Notes: generated by a model not told the origin, from the sequence alone. Shown: positions 17,001 through 26,563, counted from the first letter of the stretch. The stretch: 64,000 nucleotides of DNA from CBDCWT01 sp965223305 (GCA_965223305.1 CBDCWT010000016.1:1-64000), one strand, 5' to 3'. Translations and numbers: made by a program.

Positions 17001-20000
17001 CAAGTTTGCGTGCGGATTCGCGTTGGTCAGCCGCCTCAAGTGAATAAGCTCCATCCGACACAGAGACTTGGAATCGCTCCCACGAAGAGAATCTCTGACC
17101 TTCCGTCGTTTTCACGGTTAGATTCGGCGATGTCGAAGGCGCGCTGTCATCGTCCGGCGGCGCGGAATCCACGACGAGTGCCCAGGGCTTTATCTCCAAC
17201 CATGGTGCAGGGGGATCGGCCGTGAACTGCTCGAACACAAGGTGTCGATCGGCATCAAGGACTCGTACCCGAAAGTCCTTCAGTCGCTCCACATAGTTGG
17301 AATTGGCCTGTCCCCAAAACGTCGGGCTCGTCTCATTCCAGACAACAATCCGATCAAACTCGTATTCGGCGCCGAGGTCGACTTCCCACCATGGACTAGG
17401 CTCCACTTTCGTTCTGGTCAACCTGTCTCGGCCACTCCCAAACGTCGTTCCATCCACCACCATCGCAGGACGGCCAAAAAGCATGCTCGACTGTTTCGCG
17501 GCGCAGCCCAACGCGAGGTTCCGCGCGCCGGCAAACACCTGTACCTCGGCGAGTGGCAGCGACGTAGACTGCCCCGGGATGCTGATCCGAACAAACCGGC
17601 CGTGGAGCTTTCCGCGAACAGCCGTTCCGCCCAGAATCTGGTATTCGTCGAACCTGGGAGGATACCAGTGAGGGCGTTTCTTGTTCGTTCTAATGCGCAG
17701 CGCCTTAATTGGCCGCTCAGGTGAGACGAAAACAATTTCGTCGGGTTGCGGTTCTAAATCCTGTTCGGTCTCGTCGTCTAGATCGTGAGGATCAAGAATC
17801 AAAACGGAGTCGTCCTTATGAGTCTGCATCGCTAGACCAGACTCGGTTGTGTTGCCAAGCGGGGCCAGGGCCGTCCAAACTTGCTCGTGCTGTTCGGCCA
17901 AGACGATCCTCAGACGGTCCATCAGCCATTCGTTGTCTGGATACTCTGTCAGACGGTCTTCTAGCCACGACTGTGCGCGGTGCCGCTGTTCTGCCGCGCG
18001 GACCGGTTCGCCGGCGTTAGCAAGTCGCTTGGCAAAACCTGTCAGCAGTGAGTCACCTTCCACCGATAACTTGGCTGCGGACTGCCAATCCTCCGCAGCA
18101 AACTCCCACTGCTTCAGCTCCTCAAAGGCGCGTGCACGAGCCATAAACAGTTGCTTGTCCTTGGTATCGTCGCGGATCGCCGCACTGTAAACGGACACTG
18201 CGCGGTCCCAGTCCTCTGTGGCTGCGAAGTGGTCACCGATCGGCTTGGCCAGGTCTGGTTTTTTCTCCAACATCCGATCGATTGCCGCTTCGTCACCTCG
18301 CAGACGATGGCCGATCGCCAACTTGACCCACGGGCTTCGCCCTCTTGCATCGTGAAGCAACTGCCACTTTGAGACTGCTTCTGGGTCGTCGGCGACCGAA
18401 ATCCGAAAGCGACCGAGCGCGGGTTGCCGCTTCCTTGCTTGGCTAAAGTCGAGCTCGATGCTCAATACCCCGTTGGATAAAGGCACTTCCTCTGTTTGGA
18501 AGACCGCTTCGTGCCTCACTCCCGTCTTTCCCCAGATCTCCCAAATGCGCCGATCGACAACCCCGTCGATGATATATTCAGACTGATTGCGGGTGTCATG
18601 GCTGACCGCCACGTCGCTAATTTCGACAGGCGTCTTTCCGATCACGGCGCGCAACTCACTAAGAAGAAAACTCCCGGCTGTGTCATGGCGTCCGGGACCC
18701 GATCTGGGCAGTGACTCGTGCGGCAACGCTTCGAGCCGGATCGCGCGCATCCCAAGATCGCGCGGGTCAAATGTAATATGAAACTTGTCGCGAGCGGGCT
18801 TCGTGCCTGAGACGAGAATCGAGTTGTCATCCAGCACTTCCAAAGTTGCCCCGCCGTCGGACTCCATCTGGGCGGGCCTCAACACAGTCCATTCAACGCT
18901 GGCCTCCTCGAACGCAACCCGGGCTTCCGCCAGCGCCTCGTTGGGTTGCGCCAAGTCGCCGATTGCATCAGGTGCCTCACCGCGCCGATAGTCCTCGAGC
19001 GCGGCGTCCCAGTTTCCAACGGCAACATGAGCATCTCCGCGTCGACGGTGTAGGTAGTCCAGGTCAATCTCCAGACTGGCGCCTTCGGACTGGGAGGTCG
19101 CAGCAATTGCGGCAGTATAGTCGGCCAGTGACTCGTCGTAGTTCGATTGGAGGGCACTCAACTCCGCGCGCAACAACAGTAAGCCGGGAGAGTCTTCTGT
19201 TGCCAGCCGCTTCGTCACCTGTGCGTGCAGATCCGAGATTAGTGAACTGTCCTGAGTGCTATGTAGCAGCTGTTTTTCCGAGACAATGTGATCCGCCCAT
19301 ATCATTTTCAATTCGAGCGGCTCCTCGTCGCCTTCACGCCGCACACGCATGCGGACAACGTCGCCTAGATCGCGGACGGGTTCCAGTTGTATCCAAGACT
19401 TTGGCTCAACTCCATTTACCTTCTCAATGATGTCGCCCACCTCGAGCCCGGATCGAGCCGCTGGGAGGCCGTCTACAACGCGACTGACACGATACCTTGA
19501 TGACGCCGACTCGTATTCAACTTCGTATCCAAGCCAATTGGTTTGCTGCGTATTCCGCGTCGTGGCGGCGGCGAGCAGGCGAGCTGCGTGGGTGGGCCGG
19601 TCCCTGTGAAGTAGTGATTTCGCTAGTCTCAACAGACCTGGCATGGCGAGCCAATCCGCCGCATCAGTTTCGTCGGAACTCTCAAGTTGATCCAGTAGCT
19701 TCACAGCCTGCGTCCAGTCTTTACGGCTCGCCGCTTGTTGGGCGCGGCACGCAATAAGTGCCTTGCTAAGTTCAGGGTTGTCCAGGGTCTGTTGGGACAA
19801 GGCCGCAAACTGGTCCATGGCAAGTGGATTTACCGAGAGCATCCGCACGCGGCGAGCAAGATCCAACTCGGGCTTCAGGTCGACAATTGATGTGAGTGGA
19901 TGAGCGGTATCAACTTGCCACTGCACAAGACCATTGCCGGCGGCGAGTAATTGACTCCCGTCAGGCAGGAACGCCACGCGGTTGTTTCCAAGGACCTCAT

Positions 20001-23000
20001 CACCAATCACCAGCTTGGTTAACTCCCGCCAAGTTGCGACATTCCAAAGTCGCACAGTGCGGTCGGAGCCGACAGAAGCCAGCGTCCGACCGTTTGGGGA
20101 AAATGCCACACACGCTACCCGGCTGGCGTGTCCTCTGAGTGTCTCCAACTCCTTGCCGGACTTGGTCTCCCATACACGTACACTTCCGGACCCGCTACCC
20201 TGAATGCTGCCAGAAAAACCTTCGGCTCCCGCCGTGGCGAGCAACCGGCCGTCTGGCGAAAAGGCCACATCCCACACCATGATCCAACCGTCGGGGTCCG
20301 GACTATTCCCCGGCTTGTGCGCTTGATGATGAAGAACGTGCTCAGTGGTCCATGTTCCCACACTCCAAATTCGAACCGTCCCGTCGTAGCTGGCTGTCGC
20401 CAAGCGTGTGCCGTCGGGGGTGAAGGAGAGGGCAATCACACTGGATTCATGCCCTTCCAGACGACGCACTTCTCGACGCGACTCGACGTCCCAGACCTTC
20501 ACCACGCTGCCCGAGACTTGTCGCGAAAGCAGCGTCCGGTGTCCGAACCCAGCCACCAGGTATTGTCCGTCGGGAGAAAAGGCGAGCTGGCTGACGGCGC
20601 GGTATCGATAGTTGGCGGGAGCGCCGATGTCGCGAGAGCCAGGCAGAGACTCTAGCCGCTCGCCACGATCAATATCCCACAACTCCACGATTGAGTTTAA
20701 CCCGTCTATTGAATAATACGCTGTCGCAAGAAGTCGACAATCTGGCGAGAATGCGGCCGTTGTAATGTAGCCTGTCCCTTCACGAGGTAAGACCCTCACT
20801 CGTTGCTTCGTCGCCGCGTCGTAGATTTCGATTCGCCGCTTGCTCGCCATGTCATCGCAAACGGCCAGCAGCTGACCGTTCGGCGACAGACAAATGGTGT
20901 TAACATGCGTGAGCCCGTCGGTGGTTTCGCCGAGGCTCGCCAATCTGCGTTTTCGGTCCCACAGCCGCGTCGTTAGATCGTCACTAGTGCTCACCAGCTG
21001 CGATCCTTCGGTGGCGAATGCGATTCGCGAGATGGGCCCTGAATGGCCGGTCAGCGTGACCTCCGGGTCGCTGGCATCACTGTCTCGGTTCCAGATCTTG
21101 ATCATGCCGTCCTGAGAGGCTGTGGCGAACTCAGTACCTTGCGGGCTGAACGCAATCGCGCTGATAGAAGCAGCGTGCTCACGGCCACTCACCGTGACAT
21201 CCTCTCCGTCCTTTGTCTTGAAGACTCGGTAGTTGCCGCGAAAGAAAGAGCTAACCGCAACAAATTCGCCGTCGGCACTCAAGGCAATCGGTCCGATCGT
21301 GCCGAGACTAGCGTTCTTGTTGTCCACGAGTGTTTCAACGGCAGTTGTGCTCTCATCCATACGGAACACGGAGAACTTGTCTGAGTAGGTCCCCTGCCGC
21401 GAAATCGCCAGCGTTCTTCCGTCAGCCGAGAGCGTGACCGGGCCGGCACGAGCGGTCTTTCGCTCGAGTTGCCTGGCGATCGGTGCGCCCGTTGCGACAT
21501 CCCACCAGCTGGCGGTTGCCCCCACAGTAACCAGCATCTTGCCGTCCGAAGAGAACACCAGCCCAGCCGTAGCGTTCTCGGTGACCTTCAGCGTGGATTC
21601 CGCACCCGTTGTGGTGTCAACGAGAATGACCTCACCCTGTTGGGCCAACGCGACGAGCCGCCCGTCCGGGGAGAGTGCTACGATATCATTCGGCACCACC
21701 CTTCCTCTGCGCACATCAAGAGGAGGCTTGGCTTGACTGTTCGAGCCATCCAACCGATGTACGAACCCGTTGGCATCGAGCCCTACGATCTCACGGTCCG
21801 ACGTGAGAGTCGCGTCGACAAACGGCTCGTCGTAGCCACCAAACACCGCAGATCTGGCATTGACCAGGCGTTTGAAGTAATGCCATTCAAAGCCACGCAA
21901 GTCGTCAGCTGGGGACAGATCGGGATTGGTCTCTGGATCGTGGTCACGCAAACGGCTGAGCGCCTGATTGACGTCTCCACTGTCATCGTTCAATAGGGCG
22001 GATACAAGCTGCATGTCGGTCGCGTAGCGAAACTCACGGGCCCGCTGTTCCGCATCCCGAGCCACATCAAGTGCCTGCTCGGTGGCACGTTGAGCATCGA
22101 CTGCCTTGCGGCGTTGGAGATTTGCCTCCTCTGCTTGCCTTTCGGCATAGGCTTCATTTCGCTTCGATTCGCGGCGCGCGACCATAGCGAATGCCGTCGC
22201 GATCATCGCCAGGATGGCGACAGCACCGACGCACGTGGCGAGCCTTCGCAGACGCACGGCCGCGCGCGCTTGCTCCTCGGCTCGGCGGCTCTCGCTTTGA
22301 GCCAGCCGTTCTGCCTGCTCCAACTGCTGTTTTCGTTCCGTTTCGACGCGGCGTTGTTCCGCTTCGGCAGCCTCCTTGCTGTCGCCGAGATAGCTGATTG
22401 CTTGCTCGAAACCCGATTGATAACGCTCCGCCCAAGCACTGTTCGGCTGTCGTGACTGCTGCCACGCGAGAGCGATTCCCAATTCTGGATCACGATAGAA
22501 ACCGGCCTTGCCTTCGCGGTGGAGCGATGCGCTCTCGGCAAGTCGCCGGTAAATACCTACAGCTTGCGCCTCTTCATCCACCCACTGCCGTAGGCGCGTC
22601 CAGACACGCATCAGACTCTCGTGGGAAATGTCGATGACCGTGTTACGCCGTAGCTCCACTTCCGCCGGCGGCATCAGAAAGGTCACACCGGATTGTCTGT
22701 ACGCGTCGACAATCGGTTGCAACTGCTCCTGATCGACTTCGAGAATCTGACAGAGGTTCTCCAATCGGTGGGGTCGCCGGATGCCGCGATTTTCGGATTC
22801 CTGCACAGTGAGTGCCTGAAAAATTCCGCGGGCCAAGTCACGCTCACGATCTGATGCCAGCGCCTCATACACCTCATCCGCGTGTTGAGACAAGGCGCCC
22901 GCCATCCGGCCGACTCGCTGATAGTCCTCCAGATCAATGGGGCGGTCGTGTCCCTGCAGCGACCAAGCCTCCCATGTTCTCATCAGAGCATGCTGGAGGC

Positions 23001-23766
23001 AGGGGAGCTGGTCGGCTTGCTGACCGAGGTCGTTCAGTAGACGCTGCAGTAATCGGGGTGAGATGTCGCCGCCGCCGACTCGAATGGGTCCCTCGATGAC
23101 ACGCTTGTACTGGTCGCGGGTGAGCCGCGGGATGAGGAACTCTGCTTCGTTCACCAATTCTGCTAGACCTTCGAACTGGCTGCACTCTCCGATGAAGTCC
23201 GAGCGCATGGTAAGTACGACGTAGATCGGCACCGCAGTTTGGGAGACGGCCTCAAGCAGCAAGCTGACAAACTCACTAGCGATCTCCTGCTGCAGCTGAC
23301 CTGCCTGGTGGAATCGAAAAATCTCCTCGAACTGGTCAACCACAAGGAGAACGTTCGTATCCTGGGCAAGGTCTGACTGCCGGATGGCTTCGACGAGCCC
23401 GAAGTGACTGCGGCTCAGCGTGGCTTGAAGGTTCTCCCTGGCGTGTTCTTGGTCGGCGTCATAGAGATCGGCTTCTAGCAGTGCATCAGCAAGAAGTGCC
23501 AGCGGGCTGCCGCCTGGGTGAGTAATAGCAATCTCCCAGTCCGATCCCGCCTGAAGCATCTTGCCGCCCAGCAACTCTGATAGCAGCCCACAGCGAACTA
23601 AAGACGACTTGCCGCTTCCCGAGGTACCGACCACGGCGACGAAGCGATGCCCGCGCAGACGCTGCAACAGCTGAATGGACTGCTCTTCGCGACCAAAGAA
23701 AAGGTAGTCCTCCTCCTGTGTAAACGGTCTCAAGCCGGGAAACGGATTCAGCAGCAGCTTGCTCAC
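14095..23766 (-). CDS. Giant nSTAND1 NTPase with WD40, PDZ, TPR and discoidin-like modules
   Basis: The open frame gives 3223 residues and would exceed 3400 with the shifted 3' end. An N-terminal STAND P-loop NTPase of the nSTAND1 type starts PFPGLRPFTQEEDYLFFGRE; Walker A is GTSGSGKSS at 47-55 and Walker B LLVVDQFEE near 140-148. A coiled coil and one membrane helix (about 508-530) follow. Then come WD40 blades (about 640-1290), a PDZ domain (about 1410-1480), TPR-like helices and about five beta-sandwich modules (starting near 1626, 1963, 2363, 2661 and 2966), one clearly F5/8-discoidin-like (WWEVDLGAEYEFDRIVVWNE). The GTG start overlaps the upstream stop as GTGA, with AAGGAGGTGA seven bases before it, so it is translationally coupled to the kinase-TIR gene. 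STAND ATPases act as signal-gated switches. An intracellular NTPase coupled to an outer sensor array is inferred. Confidence 0.9.
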   Translation of the reverse strand: MSKLLLNPFPGLRPFTQEEDYLFFGREEQSIQLLQRLRGHRFVAVVGTSGSGKSSLVRCGLLSELLGGKMLQAGSDWEIAITHPGGSPLALLADALLEADLYDADQEHARENLQATLSRSHFGLVEAIRQSDLAQDTNVLLVVDQFEEIFRFHQAGQLQQEIASEFVSLLLEAVSQTAVPIYVVLTMRSDFIGECSQFEGLAELVNEAEFLIPRLTRDQYKRVIEGPIRVGGGDISPRLLQRLLNDLGQQADQLPCLQHALMRTWEAWSLQGHDRPIDLEDYQRVGRMAGALSQHADEVYEALASDRERDLARGIFQALTVQESENRGIRRPHRLENLCQILEVDQEQLQPIVDAYRQSGVTFLMPPAEVELRRNTVIDISHESLMRVWTRLRQWVDEEAQAVGIYRRLAESASLHREGKAGFYRDPELGIALAWQQSRQPNSAWAERYQSGFEQAISYLGDSKEAAEAEQRRVETERKQQLEQAERLAQSESRRAEEQARAAVRLRRLATCVGAVAILAMIATAFAMVARRESKRNEAYAERQAEEANLQRRKAVDAQRATEQALDVARDAEQRAREFRYATDMQLVSALLNDDSGDVNQALSRLRDHDPETNPDLSPADDLRGFEWHYFKRLVNARSAVFGGYDEPFVDATLTSDREIVGLDANGFVHRLDGSNSQAKPPLDVRRGRVVPNDIVALSPDGRLVALAQQGEVILVDTTTGAESTLKVTENATAGLVFSSDGKMLVTVGATASWWDVATGAPIARQLERKTARAGPVTLSADGRTLAISRQGTYSDKFSVFRMDESTTAVETLVDNKNASLGTIGPIALSADGEFVAVSSFFRGNYRVFKTKDGEDVTVSGREHAASISAIAFSPQGTEFATASQDGMIKIWNRDSDASDPEVTLTGHSGPISRIAFATEGSQLVSTSDDLTTRLWDRKRRLASLGETTDGLTHVNTICLSPNGQLLAVCDDMASKRRIEIYDAATKQRVRVLPREGTGYITTAAFSPDCRLLATAYYSIDGLNSIVELWDIDRGERLESLPGSRDIGAPANYRYRAVSQLAFSPDGQYLVAGFGHRTLLSRQVSGSVVKVWDVESRREVRRLEGHESSVIALSFTPDGTRLATASYDGTVRIWSVGTWTTEHVLHHQAHKPGNSPDPDGWIMVWDVAFSPDGRLLATAGAEGFSGSIQGSGSGSVRVWETKSGKELETLRGHASRVACVAFSPNGRTLASVGSDRTVRLWNVATWRELTKLVIGDEVLGNNRVAFLPDGSQLLAAGNGLVQWQVDTAHPLTSIVDLKPELDLARRVRMLSVNPLAMDQFAALSQQTLDNPELSKALIACRAQQAASRKDWTQAVKLLDQLESSDETDAADWLAMPGLLRLAKSLLHRDRPTHAARLLAAATTRNTQQTNWLGYEVEYESASSRYRVSRVVDGLPAARSGLEVGDIIEKVNGVEPKSWIQLEPVRDLGDVVRMRVRREGDEEPLELKMIWADHIVSEKQLLHSTQDSSLISDLHAQVTKRLATEDSPGLLLLRAELSALQSNYDESLADYTAAIAATSQSEGASLEIDLDYLHRRRGDAHVAVGNWDAALEDYRRGEAPDAIGDLAQPNEALAEARVAFEEASVEWTVLRPAQMESDGGATLEVLDDNSILVSGTKPARDKFHITFDPRDLGMRAIRLEALPHESLPRSGPGRHDTAGSFLLSELRAVIGKTPVEISDVAVSHDTRNQSEYIIDGVVDRRIWEIWGKTGVRHEAVFQTEEVPLSNGVLSIELDFSQARKRQPALGRFRISVADDPEAVSKWQLLHDARGRSPWVKLAIGHRLRGDEAAIDRMLEKKPDLAKPIGDHFAATEDWDRAVSVYSAAIRDDTKDKQLFMARARAFEELKQWEFAAEDWQSAAKLSVEGDSLLTGFAKRLANAGEPVRAAEQRHRAQSWLEDRLTEYPDNEWLMDRLRIVLAEQHEQVWTALAPLGNTTESGLAMQTHKDDSVLILDPHDLDDETEQDLEPQPDEIVFVSPERPIKALRIRTNKKRPHWYPPRFDEYQILGGTAVRGKLHGRFVRISIPGQSTSLPLAEVQVFAGARNLALGCAAKQSSMLFGRPAMVVDGTTFGSGRDRLTRTKVEPSPWWEVDLGAEYEFDRIVVWNETSPTFWGQANSNYVERLKDFRVRVLDADRHLVFEQFTADPPAPWLEIKPWALVVDSAPPDDDSAPSTSPNLTVKTTEGQRFSSWERFQVSVSDGAYSLEAADQRESARKLGDRKTALAIAYGISGDQEKAATWFARALTESDGPHARNTTLEHAARIEGMLTTLADRFPSQEAIQVALARRHTQRGNRLLVAGQSADALDELLAARGIVDELFRRAPEADWIVLTPTTMESAGGAELTLLSDHSILASGENPKADTYKITATGGPERIRAIRVEALPHPSLPSHGPGRNPGNGASHLHDLRIICNGRDCVLTAVAASYSQNDRFEKMIDASGYYNSWATYPRGGEPHTIAFATDIDRSASEALEFELPCAQRYTSDNLGRIRLSASTDPNALARTRLIGCFKQGELVALDVSLARAYSALDQAEQGAVALARAFGQTTSTVERDRVLDDLVDCDAVLVELGEQRPDDVKLQLALAASYTKKGSTLLEGSQPAAALSALEFARQIYDRLLPETPDAQWQWLNPSEVATRRGTVLSHLPGGWLSVDPTARGPESISLVFDEMPAASGLLLECLPNSPSSRGQFVQIGLADMRAFLIDSGGKRTRLSFGDAAAKQIDGDIRRAIDASPVSTWHLSPGQEPFEAAILELATAIPSNSKSRLAVELDLRGPIRLARLRFSTIADPIALRCEQIIQAAGAVGRPDPRDEVDFAIARAAVSSNKLTHAADAIIRMLRRVANNDRRTVIIERAAQLDGLFDELVELNEGQAWWHDALAHYYVHVGNHDLADDAHSRARTLYQDQIEADPQHEVYASKLADLLLRKSTVKWTVMRPVEARSEKGAVLEILSDNSVLAGGKNPPLDVYHAVFESELPEVTALRLDAVTHESLPGGGPGRRPGAHLPGVFHLTQLDVRHADSSAVAGDQLLQVRDVVRDHYARNLPNTWSNSGGLGADHYAVYSLDGRVRREGGTRLSLTMTFSQSRAWADFNLGRFRLSVTDDAAALQRERKRLDVPERMFDAKVFGSLSSTCRCLLECRRAVNARHRQSFRRLNQLESTHERQQLARSLVSFGGSAPGCRQPDGRRS

Positions 23767-26210
23767 GCGGTCACCTCCTTGACCCGGCCGATGAAAGTGT
23801 CCAGCGCGGCGCTCGCCAGCGCATCATCGTGTTGGCGGATGACCTCTGCCTGGCGAGTTCGATATCGTTCTTTGCGGCGGTCGACGGGTGGTGCGATGTA
23901 CACCGCCTGGACCTCGATCGGCTTGTCCCTTTCGTATCCCGCTGCCTTCATTGACTCCCGCAGTTTGATGTCGACCCAAGCCTTAGGTGCCACGCCGTAG
24001 TAGACTAGCACGGCATCACACGTGAGTAAGTTCTCCTGGTGGAGCTGGGCCGCATCAGCATCATCGCCGTCGAAAGCTGGCAAGCTGACCTCGAGGCCCC
24101 GATCAAACAGATAGTCTTCCAAACTCTCGATGTCTGCTTCGTCACGGGGATCGCAAATTATATAGACCTTGCGTGGTCCTTCCGGCGAGCTGGCATCAGC
24201 ACCTTCATCGGATTGTTCGGTGGGAGCTAGACGGCGGATAAGGTCCTTCTTCAGGAGGTTGAGGTTTCCTTCGATTACCTCAGCCCGGTGGTGAAGTTCA
24301 GGATCCTCTTGCACGCGAACGACAAAGTCCCGCTGCCGCTCGTCTGCCGGGTCTGCTCCGCCCGGAATCCATACCAACCGTTGCAACGTGCTCTGGCGCC
24401 CGTAGTCCGCCGTCAAACGGACCTGCAGTGCTTGGAGTGACTCAGCAGAATCCTCCGGAGTAACTCCGTAGTGTTCACCGAGGAGGTGGATGGCAATCGT
24501 GCATTGTGTGAGCCATTCTTGCACTGCGAGCTCGACGTCTTGCAAGCGAGTCGGTAACGGTCCATCCGGCAGAACGACGTGACCTCGCTCGAGGAGCTCG
24601 CGCTTGATTCGATCCCGCTGATCCTGCATATCCGAAGTCGTGGTGGCCAAGTAGACCCAACGTCGATCGGGATCGACCGCCAGCGGCTGTGTCTCGCTTG
24701 ACTGCGCGCCTTTGTGTCTCTTCACTACTTGGCAGGCGTCATAGGCGAGGTCGTAGACCCGCTCGAAAAAACGCTGTTTCAAGAGGGGGCCAAAAGTCTC
24801 GTCAAACTCTCGGACGCGTCCCGTTGCGGGATCCAACTCGAAGAACTCGAATCCAGAAAGCGGTGAGAAAATATCGGCCACAATCGGTGGGAGCTCTTCG
24901 TTAGGCACGAGCGTCTTCAGGACCTTCAGCAACCTCGATTTGTCATCTACCCAGCGACCACCGGTCCGCTCGGCTCCATTCCAGAAGTGCTCAACCCCCT
25001 CCAGACAGACCTCGGACCTAATAAAAGGAGGCGACACAACCGAAATCATTGCGGAGGCTTCCGGGAGACGCTCCATGAGCTCTCCGCGGCCAGCAAGCGG
25101 GACTGACCCTTCAGCCAAGCGGGCCACGCTGATCTGCTCTCCCGAAAGTTGCTCCATGCGGATCTCTAGGTTCCGGTGCAACTGAGAAACCCATCCTGGC
25201 TTGCCGTCGAGCAAGGGCTGATCGTCGATTGTTGCGTAGTTGAGCAATACGTCGCAGGAGGAAAGCTCGGCATCCGAGAACGCGGCCGATGGCGAAGCAG
25301 CCCGACTCAATGTTTGGGTCGGCTGGTCCGTACTGACAAGCGCGCTGTCGAACTGGCCACTGTCGAGCTCTCGTGCCAGATTTTGCAAGTCAACTGACAA
25401 GTCCGTAGCGGTTTGATAGCGCCGATCTGGCGACTTTTGCAGGCACTTGAGAGTGATTCGTTCTAGTTCCTCGGGAACTTCATAGTTCAAACGAGCAATC
25501 GCCGTCGGTTGTTGATGGACTACTTTGTCGAGGGTCTCGGCGAGCGTGTTACCCGCGAACGGCAACTGCCCGGTTATCAGCCTGTACAAGACAACGCCGA
25601 CACTGAAGATGTCGGTCCGATGGTCGAATTCCCGACCCAGCGCCTGCTCGGGACTCATGTATGCAGGAGTACCCAGAACTTGGCCTGCCTGAGTTTGCTG
25701 CTGATCCGCAGTCGACTCGATTGCGTCGTGAGTCGTGGACAGTCGTTTGGCCAAGCCAAAGTCCAGTACTTTGACTTGCCCTCGCTTGTTGATGGTAATG
25801 TTGGAGAGCTTGATATCGCGATGAACGATACCCCGATCGTGAGCAGCACTTAGCGCATCGACGACTTGGGAACTGATGTCGACGATTTGCCTGATTCTGA
25901 GTGTGGTCTCGCTGACGATTGAGTCGAGTGGATCGCCTTCGATAAACTCCATTGCGATGAAAGGCTGTGCATCTTCAGTTTCACCCACATCGTAGACAAC
26001 ACAGATGTGTGGATGGTTGAGGGCAGAGGCCAGCTTCGCTTCGTGCAAAAATCGCCGCCGCAGCTGCGGATCATGGGCGGTGTCAGCGGCCAGGAACTTG
26101 ATTGCTGCCTTGCGTTCCAACCGTGCGTCTTCAGCTAAGAACACCTCACCCATCCCGCCGGCGCCGATCTTTGAGAGGATGCGATAATGCCCGACGGTCT
26201 TTCCGATCAT
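23763..26210 (-). CDS. Ser/Thr kinase fused to two TIR-like domains and a DUF4062-like domain
   Basis: The ATG at 26210 follows AAGGAGTGCAG and starts MIGKTVGHYRILSKIGAGGMGEVF, giving 815 residues. The kinase domain (about 1-290) is intact: Lys38 in AIKFL, HRD at 130-132, DFG at 150-152, SPEQ. It is followed by a TIR-like domain at about 318-410 (CDVLLNYATIDDQPLLDGKPG, then SAMISVVSPPFIRSEVCLEGVE). Next is a DUF4062-like domain at about 517-610 (WVYLATTTSDMQDQRDRIKREL, then TIAIHLLGEHYGV). A second TIR-like domain lies near 680-790 (KVYIICDPRDEADIESLEDYLF). No membrane segment is seen. It overlaps the giant nSTAND1 gene by four bases. TIR domains cleave NAD or make nucleotide signals in bacterial immunity, so an effector or signalling role is likely; catalysis by these divergent TIRs is unproven. 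Confidence 0.88.
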   Translation of the reverse strand: MIGKTVGHYRILSKIGAGGMGEVFLAEDARLERKAAIKFLAADTAHDPQLRRRFLHEAKLASALNHPHICVVYDVGETEDAQPFIAMEFIEGDPLDSIVSETTLRIRQIVDISSQVVDALSAAHDRGIVHRDIKLSNITINKRGQVKVLDFGLAKRLSTTHDAIESTADQQQTQAGQVLGTPAYMSPEQALGREFDHRTDIFSVGVVLYRLITGQLPFAGNTLAETLDKVVHQQPTAIARLNYEVPEELERITLKCLQKSPDRRYQTATDLSVDLQNLARELDSGQFDSALVSTDQPTQTLSRAASPSAAFSDAELSSCDVLLNYATIDDQPLLDGKPGWVSQLHRNLEIRMEQLSGEQISVARLAEGSVPLAGRGELMERLPEASAMISVVSPPFIRSEVCLEGVEHFWNGAERTGGRWVDDKSRLLKVLKTLVPNEELPPIVADIFSPLSGFEFFELDPATGRVREFDETFGPLLKQRFFERVYDLAYDACQVVKRHKGAQSSETQPLAVDPDRRWVYLATTTSDMQDQRDRIKRELLERGHVVLPDGPLPTRLQDVELAVQEWLTQCTIAIHLLGEHYGVTPEDSAESLQALQVRLTADYGRQSTLQRLVWIPGGADPADERQRDFVVRVQEDPELHHRAEVIEGNLNLLKKDLIRRLAPTEQSDEGADASSPEGPRKVYIICDPRDEADIESLEDYLFDRGLEVSLPAFDGDDADAAQLHQENLLTCDAVLVYYGVAPKAWVDIKLRESMKAAGYERDKPIEVQAVYIAPPVDRRKERYRTRQAEVIRQHDDALASAALDTFIGRVKEVTA

Positions 26211-26410
26211 CTGCACTCCTTGTTTCCGCTCGCCCTCAAGCACACAGGTTCGAGACGAGTAAGGTGCCAATTCGGCCGGCATCGGACGCCGATGCGTTGA
26301 GCTAAATACTTAGGTGCAAAGCGCTGGATCTGAGCACAGAGATTTTTGAAAAAACTGTTGATCAGCCCGTGAGTGCCCCGAAGGCCGCTATTGGGAATTT
26401 CGCGCCACAA

Positions 26411-26474
26411 ATCAGCCGGAATGCGTTAGCATCCGGTTGGTGTCGAACGGTGGGGCTAATGCCCAGCGGCTGAT
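26411..26474. repeat. Palindromic repeat ATCAGCCG-GCGTTAGC type (uninterrupted copy)
   Basis: The unit begins ATCAGCCGGAATGCGTTAGC and ends in the inverted form GCTAATGCCCAGCGGCTGAT. The same element lies at 59681-59920, split there by a mobile element, so this copy serves as its empty-site reference. Confidence 0.75.
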
Positions 26475-26484
26475 TTCAAGCGTC

Positions 26485-26524
26485 GCCGAACTCGCCAGAG
26501 TTGTAGCCGAACTCGCCAGAGTTT
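26485..26524. repeat. Two copies of GCCGAACTCGCCAGAGTT
   Basis: The units start at 26485 and 26506. The reverse complement of the same motif (AAACTCTGGCGAGTTCGGCTA) is present three times at 51220-51318, so this is a dispersed short repeat. Confidence 0.7.
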
Positions 26525-26563
26525 GGTGGACTGCAAAGCGTGATAGCCGCACGACCTCAGGGT

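Noticed and set aside
26211..26282. 24-residue extension of the kinase-TIR protein
   Set aside because: The ATG at 26210 has AAGGAG at the right distance and begins the normal kinase N-terminus; the upstream ATG has no such site.
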